Source: Coemansia sp. RSA 1804
Lineage: Eukaryota > Kickxellomycota > Kickxellomycetes > Kickxellales > Kickxellaceae
Direction: 5' to 3'
Length of the DNA: 64,000 bases
Assembly (NCBI GenBank): GCA_027578815.1
Contig: JANBTH010000016.1
Location: 1-64,000 of the forward strand
The notes under the pieces are model-generated. The model saw only the letters and a program-made list of their open reading frames with translations. It was not told the DNA's origin and ran no database searches. Numbering within the stretch: the stretch's first letter is position 1; each line of letters opens with the position of its first letter. Shown here piece after piece: positions 48,711-58,541 of this stretch. The position numbers were made by a program, and so were the translations under genes.

Positions 48711-49305
48711 TAGATTAGAAACAAAAAACTAGCTTATTGTTTTATTTCATACATTTTTTTGTAGTTTGAAGTATGTATTTTTCATTTTCATTTTCACTCT
48801 TTCTTTCTTTCTCTACAATCCCCTATTATAAAGAAGATGAAATGTTTGCTTTGTATAGTCTTTTTTATGCCTGCTTTCCCTTGCACAATGAATAATTTCT
48901 GAACTAATTTCTTATTTGTATTTTGCTTTGTGTAAAGAGTAATCGGGATACGATCCGTCCACCTGTCCATCCTCTCCTTTTTTCTTCTCCATCCTGATGA
49001 AGGATGTGAATAAAATCCTTTATATTGCTACAACGTATGAGTATAAAAGTCTATATTTAACTATACTAGGTAAGATAACCAGATACTACAAACAAGGCGA
49101 GGAAGGAAGGAAGGAAGAAAGATGGATGTGGGCATTTATATAATGAAGCAGCGAGAAAAGAAAATTTTCCTTCTTTTTTCCTTTCCTTGTGCAAGAAAAA
49201 TATCTTTATTTTTTACATCCTCTTTAAACATTTTAAGTTTTCTATTGCATCAAACTCGTATTATATTGTTCAACTATTTTTTATAATTCTCGTACATTTT
49301 TTAAT
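48711..49305. other. AT-rich intergenic stretch
   Basis: About 600 bp with T-rich and (GGAA)n sequence (GGAAGGAAGGAAGG near 49100). Promoter of the ADF-H gene; no ORF called. Confidence 0.4.
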
Positions 49306-50066
49306 ATGCCAAGGTTCTCTATTAGAAAGATAGCGGCCGACACTGCCAATGCTTGCAAGCGCATGGCTGCACGGCTGCCAACCCGAACCAGCAAAGTAGC
49401 TGAAGAATACAAGGTCTCCAGTACTCTTGACACAGAAAAAAGAAATGCAACTGTAAGTAATCACCAAACGTTTTCTCTGTATTAAGGGAAACATGATTTT
49501 GGCTACATACGTATTTTTTGCTATTTCTTCTACATTGCTACTTTAGCATCCTTTTCTCGTACAGTATCTCTGTCCACTAATTAATTAATATTCATCCAAT
49601 CTAACCCACGTCAAAGGTATAGGAGCTGAAGTACAGGCTTACGGAAAAGGCCCACGACGCAACCGACCTTTTGTTCAAGCAGAAGAAAACAAGCGCAGTG
49701 ATCTACCAAGTAGACGCGGAGTCCCAATCCATCGACGCTGTCAAGGAGGTTCTCGGAATCCCCGACAAATCAATCAGCACAATAGGCGAGAACATGGACC
49801 GCGATCAGTGGTACTTTGTAGTGCTCCACTTGCCCGTCATCAAGGGGCTTGCGCATAAATCAGTTTATTCGGCCATTCTGTATGCTCCCGACGACAACCA
49901 GGCGGCAAGGGAGCTGTATGAGAGTTCTGTGGCCGATCTTTGCGCCCAGCTCCCCCAAAACGACTGCACTTTCAAGATTTCCGAGTGGAGCAGTGGATTT
50001 GGCAGGGAGACAATCATTAATAAGATGACAGAGATATCCGGTGGTAGGGGCAACAAGTGGAGATGA
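49306..50066 (+). CDS. ADF/cofilin-homology (ADF-H) domain protein 1 (two exons)
   Basis: Proposed CDS: exon 1 49306-49452, intron 49453-49622 (GTAAGT...TCTAAC...TATAG), exon 2 49623-50066; 196 residues. Exon 1 gives a basic N-terminus (MPRFSIRKIAADTANACKRM) that could be a targeting or actin-binding extension. Exon 2 carries an ADF-H fold: KKTSAVIYQVD as the first strand, WYFVVLHLP as the core strand, SVYSAILYAPDDN followed by AARELYESSVADL as the strand and long helix that bind actin in cofilin. ADF-H proteins bind and remodel actin. The usual KM pair before the long helix is not present, so actin severing is doubtful; a twinfilin- or coactosin-like role is possible. Paired with the gene at 51037. 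Confidence 0.65.
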
Positions 50067-51036
50067 ATGGGGTCCCCTTTATTTGCCTCCTTGCGTATAT
50101 CATTTTAGTTTTTGTTTTCATATTCAACATTTTCATGTATTAGAACATAATAAATGTTAGGCGGATTGCAAGTAAAAAAAAGGAAAGATGGATCCCTGTA
50201 ATTAATCCTCTCCCATTCTCAGATAAAAGTGAACAAGACGAGTGTCTCAGTATCCTGCATTGTTGATAATCCTGTCGCACGCATCACGGTATCTGTGTAA
50301 CCCGCAATCATCTGGCTCATTCCTCGTTTTCATTCTATTGGAATTGCAACATGCAAAAATCCTTTGTTTGCATGTCCACTTCACATGTACTTGTTTATCA
50401 CTTGATGCTTGTGATTTACTCTTCGAGAATCAATACGGAACAAGCGAGCAATAATAGTAATAATATTTGGTTGACACCTTTTGAGAGATAGAAGAATAAA
50501 AAAGGGTCCCCATTTTTTGTTTTCTTTTGTTTCCATGACTGTTGTACCAATTTGTTTTATGCGCATTTATTAGCTGATTGCCTGATCCTTGCATGTTGCA
50601 AACAGTCGAAATGTGACATTGAAAAAGAGACTTTCTTTTCCTTTGTTCTTTTCAATGGATATTTTGCTGATGTTCAAAAGAAAAAAATTAGCAAAATAAT
50701 ATATTGACGTGCGATTCTTTGTTGCTGTGCTTACCCGTCTTCTATTGAAAATGGCACCATCCAATAACAGCGGCGAGAGTCTCTTTATTGCTGATTTTCC
50801 TATTCTTTACTTTTTTCGTTCGCTGGACAAGAAGAAGAATATATCCACCCACTTTCTTTGACCCAGAGGATAATTAATATTGCTTGTGGAAACGTATATA
50901 TAAACCAGTTTCTTTTCCTCGTCTTGTTTCACTTTTCCGCTATTTTCCATTTTTTCTCTTGCGTTTTGTACTTTGACACAAAAACTGCGATATTTATATT
51001 TTCTACTATTAACTTTTTTCAGAAAGGAAGAAAAAC
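50067..51036. other. AT-rich intergenic stretch between the two ADF-H genes
   Basis: About 970 bp, no supported ORF. Pyrimidine-rich runs near 50940-51020 precede the second ADF-H gene. Confidence 0.4.
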
Positions 51037-51638
51037 ATGCTTACCCTTCAACAGATATACTTTGCTCCTCCACAGGTAATTACAAGCCGTTATGGTGTAT
51101 ATTGAAATAAAAAGTTATTTTACTTTCCAAATGCGCTCATTAAAAGATACAGAAAGGTTTGCCATGTAAGGCATTATTGTAGAAAACGCAGCTGCCATTT
51201 GACACCACAAAGGTGATGAGCAGCAGCAGCAATGGCAGCAACAATGACAACACAACAACAAACGTCAGCGACACGTCATCGTACAAGTACGCGGTAATCA
51301 GCTCCGACCCAGCGTTCAACAAGACATACAAGAGCAAAACCAAGTACGCAGACGACTTCATGACATTCAGATCATCGCTGCCGGTCTACAACTGCTGCTA
51401 CGCCGTGTATAACGTGACGTTTGTGCACCAGATGAAGCGCAAGAGCGCCGTGGTGTTCTACACCTGGCTGCCGGCGGATGCGCCCGCAGAGGAGAAGGAC
51501 TGGTATCTGGCAAACTCCTCGAATGTCGCCAAGATGCTGTCGCATTACGATTACCACTTTGTGTGCACCAAGTGGAGAGAGTTCCAGCAGTCTGTCGTTG
51601 TTCCAAAGATTAGCAAGCTCCTGGGTGAAGTTGTTTGA
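51037..51638 (+). CDS. ADF/cofilin-like protein 2 (probably two exons)
   Basis: Proposed CDS: exon 1 51037-51075 (MLTLQQIYFAPPQ), intron 51076-51182 (GTAATT...TTGTAG), exon 2 51183-51638; 164 residues. The ORF itself opens at an ATG at 51216, so the first exon is less certain. The ADF-H fold is recognisable: YKYAVISSD (first strand), DDFMTFRSSLPVYNCCYAVYNVTF (cofilin DDF...LP...CRYAVYD), KSAVVFYTWLPADAPAEEKDWYLANSSNVAKML (cofilin K..FI.WSPD.AP...KM.YASSK..L), and a terminal helix. The actin-binding KM is replaced by DW. A Ser/Asn/Thr run (about 25-40) extends the N-terminal head. Function probably actin filament turnover; degree of conservation is modest. Confidence 0.72.
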
Positions 51639-52217
51639 GTTGCGCGGATGTTTTTCGGGTATTTACCATTCACACATTTATCTCTTAGCACTCATTTACA
51701 CCCATCAATTTTGTTATATATTACGCTTATTGTATTTTGTTTACCTATCATCCAAGGAAGAAAAGCGTCTCCCCTTTTTACCCCCTTTATTTCTTGTAGT
51801 GTCTCGTGTTTCTATTCAATGAAACAAAGGGGAGTAAATGAAAATTAAGTGCTCTATTGATTAGATTCGAGCGCACACCCCTTCTTTTTCCCGTTATGCT
51901 CATTGATTTTCCTTTTTTCCCTTTTCTTTCTTTCTTTCTTTAGTCTTTCTGAATAGAAGAAAAAATATGCAATCGAAAAAGGGGGTTTCCGAATAAGAAA
52001 AAAAGGAAAGTAGAAATTGGAGAGTTGGAGGAGGAAACGAACAGGAGAATGAAAGAGAGAAAGAGAGAAAACTTCCAATACATGTTGCATTTCCATCCAC
52101 ACATCTCTCCTACATATCCCTTCCCCCCCCTTTTTTTTTGTTCACTTTGGTAGTTTACAAGCACTTGACCACATAGTTTCTTTCCATCTATTTTACACAC
52201 AAAAAAGGACGGTAGCC
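51639..52217. other. Intergenic stretch
   Basis: About 580 bp; T-rich and C/T-tract DNA near 51940-52140, likely promoter of the F-box-like gene at 52218. The minus-strand ORFs there are low-complexity Phe/Leu/Ser and not called. Confidence 0.4.
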
Positions 52218-54215
52218 ATGATGGGATTTAGCACCGTCGATGACCGAATACTCGAGCGTATCATGCACATTGCCTGTCACAGGATCTATCATCCATCAAC
52301 GCGGTTAAGCGATTACAAGGAACTAGTTCCGCTTGCTGGAGTGTGCAAGACATGGCGAAAACATGCAAGCGTCCATCTGTGCTCGGCGGTTATTGCCGAG
52401 TACCAGCCAATAGGAACGGCCACTGCAGCGGAAACGGCGGAGACAGACGAGACGGAAAATGCAAGCAAAAGGCGTCCCAGCATCCTGGATCCGCTCAGGG
52501 GCCTTTTAAACAAAGCCGGCATCAAGGACCTATTAGTAGCGCCGGAAGGACAGCAGCAACATCAAACACAGCAACAGCAGCAACACCAAATGCAGCAACA
52601 GCAGCAAAAACGGCAGGGATGGGAGACAAATCTAGTATTGACAGGAGGCACCAGTAATACCGGGCGGACATCAAGCAGGCTGCGGATCCAGGTGCACAGC
52701 AAGTATCCGGACTATACTGGGTTTGTGGCAGCTGTTGCGCTGGATGCAGAAATAGCAAAGGAGATTAAAACTATTGAGCTGGTTGATTTGGAGCCGCGGG
52801 GCGCGGCAGCGTGGATGCACCAAGGTCGCTCATCGCATGGCGGAGATTCGGAGCAGCAAGTGCTGCAAAGAACCGCCGACTATCTTGTCAACCGCCTACC
52901 TGGGATTCGCAACATTGTTTGCAAGTCGGCCTGGGACACCTGCTGCGCAGCAAACACACAGCTTGCTACAAAGCTTGTGCTTCACTATCTATCGCAACTT
53001 ACATCGTGGCAGGCGCCCGTAGCCGTTGATGCAGCGCTGCTTCACGCAAGCGGCGCCAATCGTGTTGACCACGCTGCCACAGAGTCACTTACGGCGCTGC
53101 AGATTGAAACCAAGGTACTTGGACGGCTGGGCGCAGGCACCATCCGTGTTAGCCGTCTAAAGCAGCTGCATCTGCGCCAGGCAGAGCCGTATTTCTCGTG
53201 GGCGGCGTTTGCAGCTGATTCCAGTGGATGCGTGCGGTTCGAAAACCTGCACACGCTGGCAATTAATTTTGAAAGAGACGATGTGGCCAACGACACGCAC
53301 CGAATTGAGGCATTGCTTTACGCAGAGGACGGTGGCTCCAGACAATTGCTGGCTGCTGGCGCCGGAAACGATGCGCGCGTCACAATGGGCGTTAACCGCA
53401 GGCCGCTGGCATTTCCTAACCTCAACGAGCTCAGTGTGCAGCGGGTGCCATATACGTACGAGGCTGCGTGGTCAATGTTTCTGGAATCGCCTGTTAGACG
53501 TCTGACGGTGACTGGCAAGTTTGGACATCTTCGGTACATTCCTGCCGCGCTGTTTGCGCCTTTGCATACTCTGGATGTCAACATGTATGGAATTGCAACG
53601 GCCGGAGGCGCTGTGCATGCGCGGTTTACAGCCCTTTTCAAGCAGCTTCTGGAGTACGCATCAAAGGTGCAAAGTGCATGGCTACGTGTAGCAAGCGATA
53701 CGTTTCCGCTGTCTGTTCCGTCATCCACCGGCCACCACCACAGTGTTGGCTGGAGCGCGCTTCGAGAACTCAACATAGTTGGCTACTTGCCGCCGCTTGC
53801 ACTGGTGGCGCTGGTTGGCCAGCTGCCGTGTCTTGTTAGACTGCTGGTCTATCGCGTTGTCATGGATGCAAGTGAAACGCTCCTGCCTCCCGAATCCACC
53901 TCTGAGTTTGCTTCCGTCGACAAACTTCTTCTTGCCATGCCGCCGTCCACTCCCGGATCTCGCGCCGTTACAAACAAAGCCGTGCGAGAGCTGCAGCTGC
54001 ATATGGGCGGCAGCCAGGTAAGAGCATCGACGCTGCAAGTGCTCTGCTTCCTGCTAACCACAATGCCTTGTGTCAGAAAACTAGCTATCAAGCCAGGATA
54101 TCGCTCGCTTGTCCGTCGCTTTGTGGGACTACATGCTGATAAGCTCCCTGAGCTGCAGGAGCTCCAGATGGTCCACCAGATCTACATGAGCCATGTGCCG
54201 CAACAGATGCAGTGA
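52218..54215 (+). CDS. F-box/LRR-like protein
   Basis: 665 residues from the ATG at 52218 (a second ATG follows at once). Residues 8-60 have the F-box pattern DRILERIMHIACHRIYHP then LVPLAGVCKTWRKHASVHLC. A variable Gln/Thr-rich insert follows (about 110-145, from trinucleotide runs), then leucine-rich units (LKQLHLRQAEP, LHTLAINFERD, LNELSVQRVPY, LRELNIVGYLPP) and a closing block (ELQLHMGGSQVRASTLQVLC). SCF-type substrate receptor by family analogy; substrate unknown. Same gene family as 46659 and 58542, on the same strand as the two ADF-H genes and the F-box gene upstream. Confidence 0.66.
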   Translation: MMGFSTVDDRILERIMHIACHRIYHPSTRLSDYKELVPLAGVCKTWRKHASVHLCSAVIAEYQPIGTATAAETAETDETENASKRRPSILDPLRGLLNKAGIKDLLVAPEGQQQHQTQQQQQHQMQQQQQKRQGWETNLVLTGGTSNTGRTSSRLRIQVHSKYPDYTGFVAAVALDAEIAKEIKTIELVDLEPRGAAAWMHQGRSSHGGDSEQQVLQRTADYLVNRLPGIRNIVCKSAWDTCCAANTQLATKLVLHYLSQLTSWQAPVAVDAALLHASGANRVDHAATESLTALQIETKVLGRLGAGTIRVSRLKQLHLRQAEPYFSWAAFAADSSGCVRFENLHTLAINFERDDVANDTHRIEALLYAEDGGSRQLLAAGAGNDARVTMGVNRRPLAFPNLNELSVQRVPYTYEAAWSMFLESPVRRLTVTGKFGHLRYIPAALFAPLHTLDVNMYGIATAGGAVHARFTALFKQLLEYASKVQSAWLRVASDTFPLSVPSSTGHHHSVGWSALRELNIVGYLPPLALVALVGQLPCLVRLLVYRVVMDASETLLPPESTSEFASVDKLLLAMPPSTPGSRAVTNKAVRELQLHMGGSQVRASTLQVLCFLLTTMPCVRKLAIKPGYRSLVRRFVGLHADKLPELQELQMVHQIYMSHVPQQMQ

Positions 54216-54580
54216 AACTAAAGGGGTCTGGCATTTCCTCCCCCGCCCTTTTCTGCAACACCAAATATTTCCCTTGCCAAAATAAAACTAAAAAGGGGAC
54301 AAGAGAAGAAAAAAATTCTCAACTCCTCATCACCGCCGTTTCTCTCTTTTTTCTGCGTTTAAAATGTTATTTATACTATCGATACAATTCTATATGCATA
54401 TATGCGTTGTAACATATTTGACTTTACATACTTTTATGCTAGCTGTTTAGCACACACGTGTAATATTTCTGTATTACAGCACCTATTATCTTTCACTCTT
54501 CTGTTTCCTTTTTAATTATAATTTTAAAATACATGAGGATAAGATATATAAAAAATACATGTTTACATCTTTGTTTAGTT
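54216..54580. other. Intergenic stretch between convergent genes
   Basis: 365 bp with AT-rich 3' flanks of both genes. No ORF. Confidence 0.4.
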
Positions 54581-56572
54581 CTACTTGAAGACGCTGTTTA
54601 TTTTCATGGGTGCCGATACCTGTGGTGTTTGGCTCTGCTGCGGTTCTGAAAGATGCTGGGAACGGCTGCTTCCAGGCTCTGTTGAAGCGCCATGGACGTT
54701 GTGCAAAGCCGAAACGGTATTACTAGCAGGTGCAGCAGGTGCAGCTGTGTCTTTCCTGCCAATACCAGCGTCGTGGTAGTGGTGCGGACTGGATAAAATT
54801 GAATGCAGTGACGATGCGTTTTGCTCGAGAGGGGACTGTGGATGGTGAGGCATAATCTTGGGCCGATCCGAAAACGAAGGCGAAGGTGACAGTGCCATCA
54901 TCGGCAGAGAATTTTCTTCCCTGTAAGATGGCGGCTGTTCAGCAGAACCGTTGGTCGGGTAGTGATAGTGATGATAATGGTAACCACGATCATGGCTGTT
55001 GCTGTTATTGCTGTGGTATGGCCGGTAGCGCTGCAGTTGCGGCAGAGACTGGCGCTGGTAAGGCTGGTGCGCCCCGCTGCGGTGTAAAAGTCCCGGCAAC
55101 GCCGTCCGGCCCCGGGCATCTGCAGCCATAGGAGGAAGTGTAGCTGCCGAGTAATGTGGAAATGGTCTTTGCATCAGCGCTGACGGAGGAGGCAGCCGTT
55201 GCCACTCAACTGGCCGGCCTACCTGGCGCCTGTGCTCGTCCTGGTGCCATGGTTGCAGTGCTGACATGGTTCTGGATGAGTGAGGCGGTGCTTGCATTTC
55301 TTGAAATGTAGTGGTATGGTGATGGACAGGCGAGTCTGCTGGCCGCGACTGCTCTATCCACAGCGCTTTCCCATTACCACTAGCGTTGCTGCCGCTGCTG
55401 CTTCTGCTAATACCAATGCTGCTACCAGCCGCTGCTGCGTTGGCATAGACGTTGCGCTTTGTTGCTAACGGCGCTGGTGCTTGCATTGGCTGGGTTGAAG
55501 GCGCCGATTGGCGGTGGACAGAGTACGGGTGGCTTCCAAATGCCTGTGGAATTGGCGAGTATGACGGATCTACGCTGTTAGCACTGGAAGCACCCGATCC
55601 GACGGTGGCAGGTGCTGGCGATATGCGGTAGGCTGTCGGACTGGTTTCTACCGACATAGCGGGTCCCGATGGACTACGGCTATTTGCAACCCCCGCAAAC
55701 GGCGCAGCCATTGAGTCTAGTCCTTCGTACTCGGTGATCTTGGCCAGATACTCCTTGAGTGCAGCTAGAAGAAGTCTGGTTCTTGGCGCGCTTTCTCTCA
55801 AAATAGCCAGATCGTCAGCAGTGCGTGCGCTTGATAGCTTGGTCTCAACATACGTTCTTGCAAGCCTGAGTGCGCAGGATACCATAAAGTCAAGCATGTT
55901 TGTGCCATGAATCTCAAACATTGCGTTGAGCCACTGCTCGAGCAGCTTGCTGCCTTGGCCTGCCTTTTTGCCAAAAATTGATGTCAGTGCACCGACTGTT
56001 GGTCCACTGTACACGGTGTACGATAGAACCTCCATAAGTGCTTTGGCAAAGCGCTTGCAGTCCTTGTGGAACACTGTTTTTCCTTTAAACAGCGTTCCGC
56101 CCTCGTGGAGATGGCGGAATGGAACAATGCTTCGGGTCCACATATTAATGTGTTTGTGGTTGAGCTGCTGGTGCGTGTAAGACGGCGTTGTGCTTTTGAG
56201 CTCCACAAGAAGCTGCAGTGCCTCAAGCGACCGGTGCTCCTTCTTTTTGTTTGGGTACCGCACAGACAGATCCAGCTCCAGGTCCCGCAGATCAACATTT
56301 GCCTTCAGCGCCGACTCCACGTACCGGATGATTGCTGGATCCACGTACTTGTTATGCAGTATTAGTCCGTCCACGCTGTTGCAGACTGTGTACTGTGCTA
56401 GCGTCCGCACAAAATGGTAGTCCAGCTCCATTGTCCACTGCGCCCGTGGCACACGCGAAAAGTGACTGTTTCCTGGATGCTGTGGTAGCGATGATGACGG
56501 CGATGCTGATGCTGCTGCGTTATCTGCTGTTGTTTGTTCGCATCTACTGGCGGTGGATATTGTCGAGTACAT
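54581..56572 (-). CDS. Protein of unknown function with conserved helical N-terminal domain
   Basis: 663 residues from the ATG at 56570-56572. After a Ser/Ala-rich head (1-35), residues about 45-290 look folded and mostly helical (for example WTMELDYHFVRTLAQYTVC, KLLEQWLNAMFEIHGTNMLDFM, RARTY-type helices, and LLLAALKEYLAKITEYEG at the end). The following 370 residues are disordered: Ser/Pro/Gln/His-rich, with poly-His/Tyr (YHYHHYHY) and Asn runs. No known domain is recognised. The lower GC3 than the myosin or P5CR genes suggests moderate expression. Possibly a regulatory scaffold. Its minus-strand orientation makes it convergent with the F-box gene at 52218. Confidence 0.55.
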   Translation of the reverse strand: MYSTISTASRCEQTTADNAAASASPSSSLPQHPGNSHFSRVPRAQWTMELDYHFVRTLAQYTVCNSVDGLILHNKYVDPAIIRYVESALKANVDLRDLELDLSVRYPNKKKEHRSLEALQLLVELKSTTPSYTHQQLNHKHINMWTRSIVPFRHLHEGGTLFKGKTVFHKDCKRFAKALMEVLSYTVYSGPTVGALTSIFGKKAGQGSKLLEQWLNAMFEIHGTNMLDFMVSCALRLARTYVETKLSSARTADDLAILRESAPRTRLLLAALKEYLAKITEYEGLDSMAAPFAGVANSRSPSGPAMSVETSPTAYRISPAPATVGSGASSANSVDPSYSPIPQAFGSHPYSVHRQSAPSTQPMQAPAPLATKRNVYANAAAAGSSIGISRSSSGSNASGNGKALWIEQSRPADSPVHHHTTTFQEMQAPPHSSRTMSALQPWHQDEHRRQVGRPVEWQRLPPPSALMQRPFPHYSAATLPPMAADARGRTALPGLLHRSGAHQPYQRQSLPQLQRYRPYHSNNSNSHDRGYHYHHYHYPTNGSAEQPPSYREENSLPMMALSPSPSFSDRPKIMPHHPQSPLEQNASSLHSILSSPHHYHDAGIGRKDTAAPAAPASNTVSALHNVHGASTEPGSSRSQHLSEPQQSQTPQVSAPMKINSVFK

Positions 56573-58541
56573 GCTTTTGTCAATTCGAGTATTGCTCGTG
56601 TTAAGTGAAGGATTTGGTATGCAGATGCTATTCAGATGATAATGATGATATGATGAAATGTATATGTGGATTGTCTGGGCAATGCTTTATGCTCTTCTAT
56701 GCAGACTAATAAATAGAAATAAATAAATAAATAAATAAATAAATAAAGATGTGGAATCGTGAGTGTACAAATGCCAAGCAGGGTGCAGTGAATATGGAGG
56801 ATAGAAGAATTAATAGTAAAAACTACAGCAATCTATTGCATGTCCGGATGTTCAGAATTCTCTTCTTCCTTCCGTCACCTTATATATATTATCCGTTTTG
56901 GAAAAAAAAGTAATATATGAATGCAAGAGGGGGAGGGAGAGGGGGGTGGTTGGTTGATTGAACAGGTAGAGTAAAATAAGATATAAAGTTTTACAGGATT
57001 ATAATGGATAAAAAGAAAATCATCCATTCACTTTTTATCTTCTTGTTCTTGCAATCGAATTCTAATAAAGCCCTAGTGTTGTGACACTTTAAAAAAATTT
57101 CTATTTCTTTTCCCACTTTCAAGAGAATTCAACCTTCATTCTTTATTTTACTTTGCTTTATTTAAGCCGAATGAGCAGATGGTTCTTTCTAGCATTGGTC
57201 GTATGCTAAAGTCAACAATTAGCGTACAATGCATGCCAATTCCGTCTTTTTAAATTCTTGGCTTCCTCGTAGTAGTGTGCAATTCTTGGATGCCTTGGAA
57301 TATTCATATAGTTTTTTCTTTTCCGTTTTGTGTATGTTGGGTATTTCTTTCTTTATCATCATATTTTTTGTTTTTGCCAAGAGATTTTCCACCAAAAAAA
57401 GGGAAAATAAAAAGCACCCGCACCCCCTTTACCGACCCCATACCATGTGGTTTCATTTTATTTTTCGAGTAATATTCTACAAAGGACGTGTAGAAATAAA
57501 AGAGGCAGACTTTGCTTTTGTATTTCTTTCGCAGAATTTTGTAAATCATGCCAATTGTTCTTTTTTCCACAAAGAATGCCAGTAATGACCAAGAGTAGGA
57601 GGTGCATGCTATTTCATTATTCATTCATTCATCTGAAGCAAGAGTTCTACAAATTATGCCTACATCTCCCACTGTTGTGGTGTGTGCATATTTTCTCTTT
57701 ATATCACCCATTTAGAAATCAATCCTTCTTGGCGAATGATCTACATGTGTTATTAAAAAGGGAAGAGGAAGGGATGCAAGCTAGCCAAGTCCCAAATATT
57801 GCTACTGAAAGAGTGCATCGTGGATTTTGTTTTATTTCTTGGCTTTTGGATTTTTTATTCCTTTTTCCCATTTCGGTCTATTTCTACAACTCCTTGTCTT
57901 TTGTTTTGTTTTGTTTACTTATTCTCAATCTGTTCCAAGCTTATGTGTGTGATCAGCCGCCGTAACAATCAATGCTGGTAGCTTGTTTTTTTTTCCTTTG
58001 CTGCAGGTTCATGGATTTTTGTTTTTTGCCATTGGAAGTAGATTTTGGATTCTAATCCCCCCACCTTTTTTCCTTGCATGGGTAAGAAAGGGTTTTTTAT
58101 TCTTGCCAAGAAAAATTACCAACTCTTAAAAGAAACGCATTCCTTTTCATCTCCTTGGTGGAAACAACCAGACACAAGGAGGGGAAATGGGATTTACAGG
58201 TTTTTCCTGCAAATAAGATTATTGTTACTGCTGTTCCTTCCCTTTTTTCCCTCGTCTTTCTACGGAAAATTTCTGATTCTGCCAAGAAAATAAACAAAAG
58301 AAGAGCACAATAAACACTCAATCTTTGTGCAGTTCCGATTTCCGAATCCCGATTGGAAAAACTAAACAAACAAGCAAACCAACAATCAAATCTACAAACA
58401 CCACTACGTCATTCATGCATATCCCCATCATTTGCCTAATCCCACCTGATCACCGCTAATCACCAGCGATGCTCCTTCGCTTCATTTCGTCACTCACGTT
58501 TCGCTTCTGTTTTTTCTATGTTTTTGTTTATTTTTCATTCT
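56573..58541. other. Long AT-rich intergenic region
   Basis: Almost 2 kb. It holds a TTTA/AAAT run (56717-56747), G-rich runs near 56929-56950 and repeated Phe-rich ORFs (57229-57965) that are translations of T-rich DNA. Runs of 'cctttttttcc' type sequence in 57990-58280 and the CAA-rich region at 58360-58400 show no gene. Largest empty stretch in the window. Confidence 0.5.
56717..56747. repeat. (AAAT)n tetranucleotide microsatellite
   Basis: About 7.5 uninterrupted AAAT units in the spacer upstream of the minus-strand gene at 54581-56572. Confidence 0.85.

Noticed and set aside
57229..57965. Overlapping plus-strand ORFs in the 56.6-58.5 kb spacer
   Set aside because: Phe/Ser/Cys-rich translations of T-rich DNA, no domain, no codon bias; they look like non-coding sequence.
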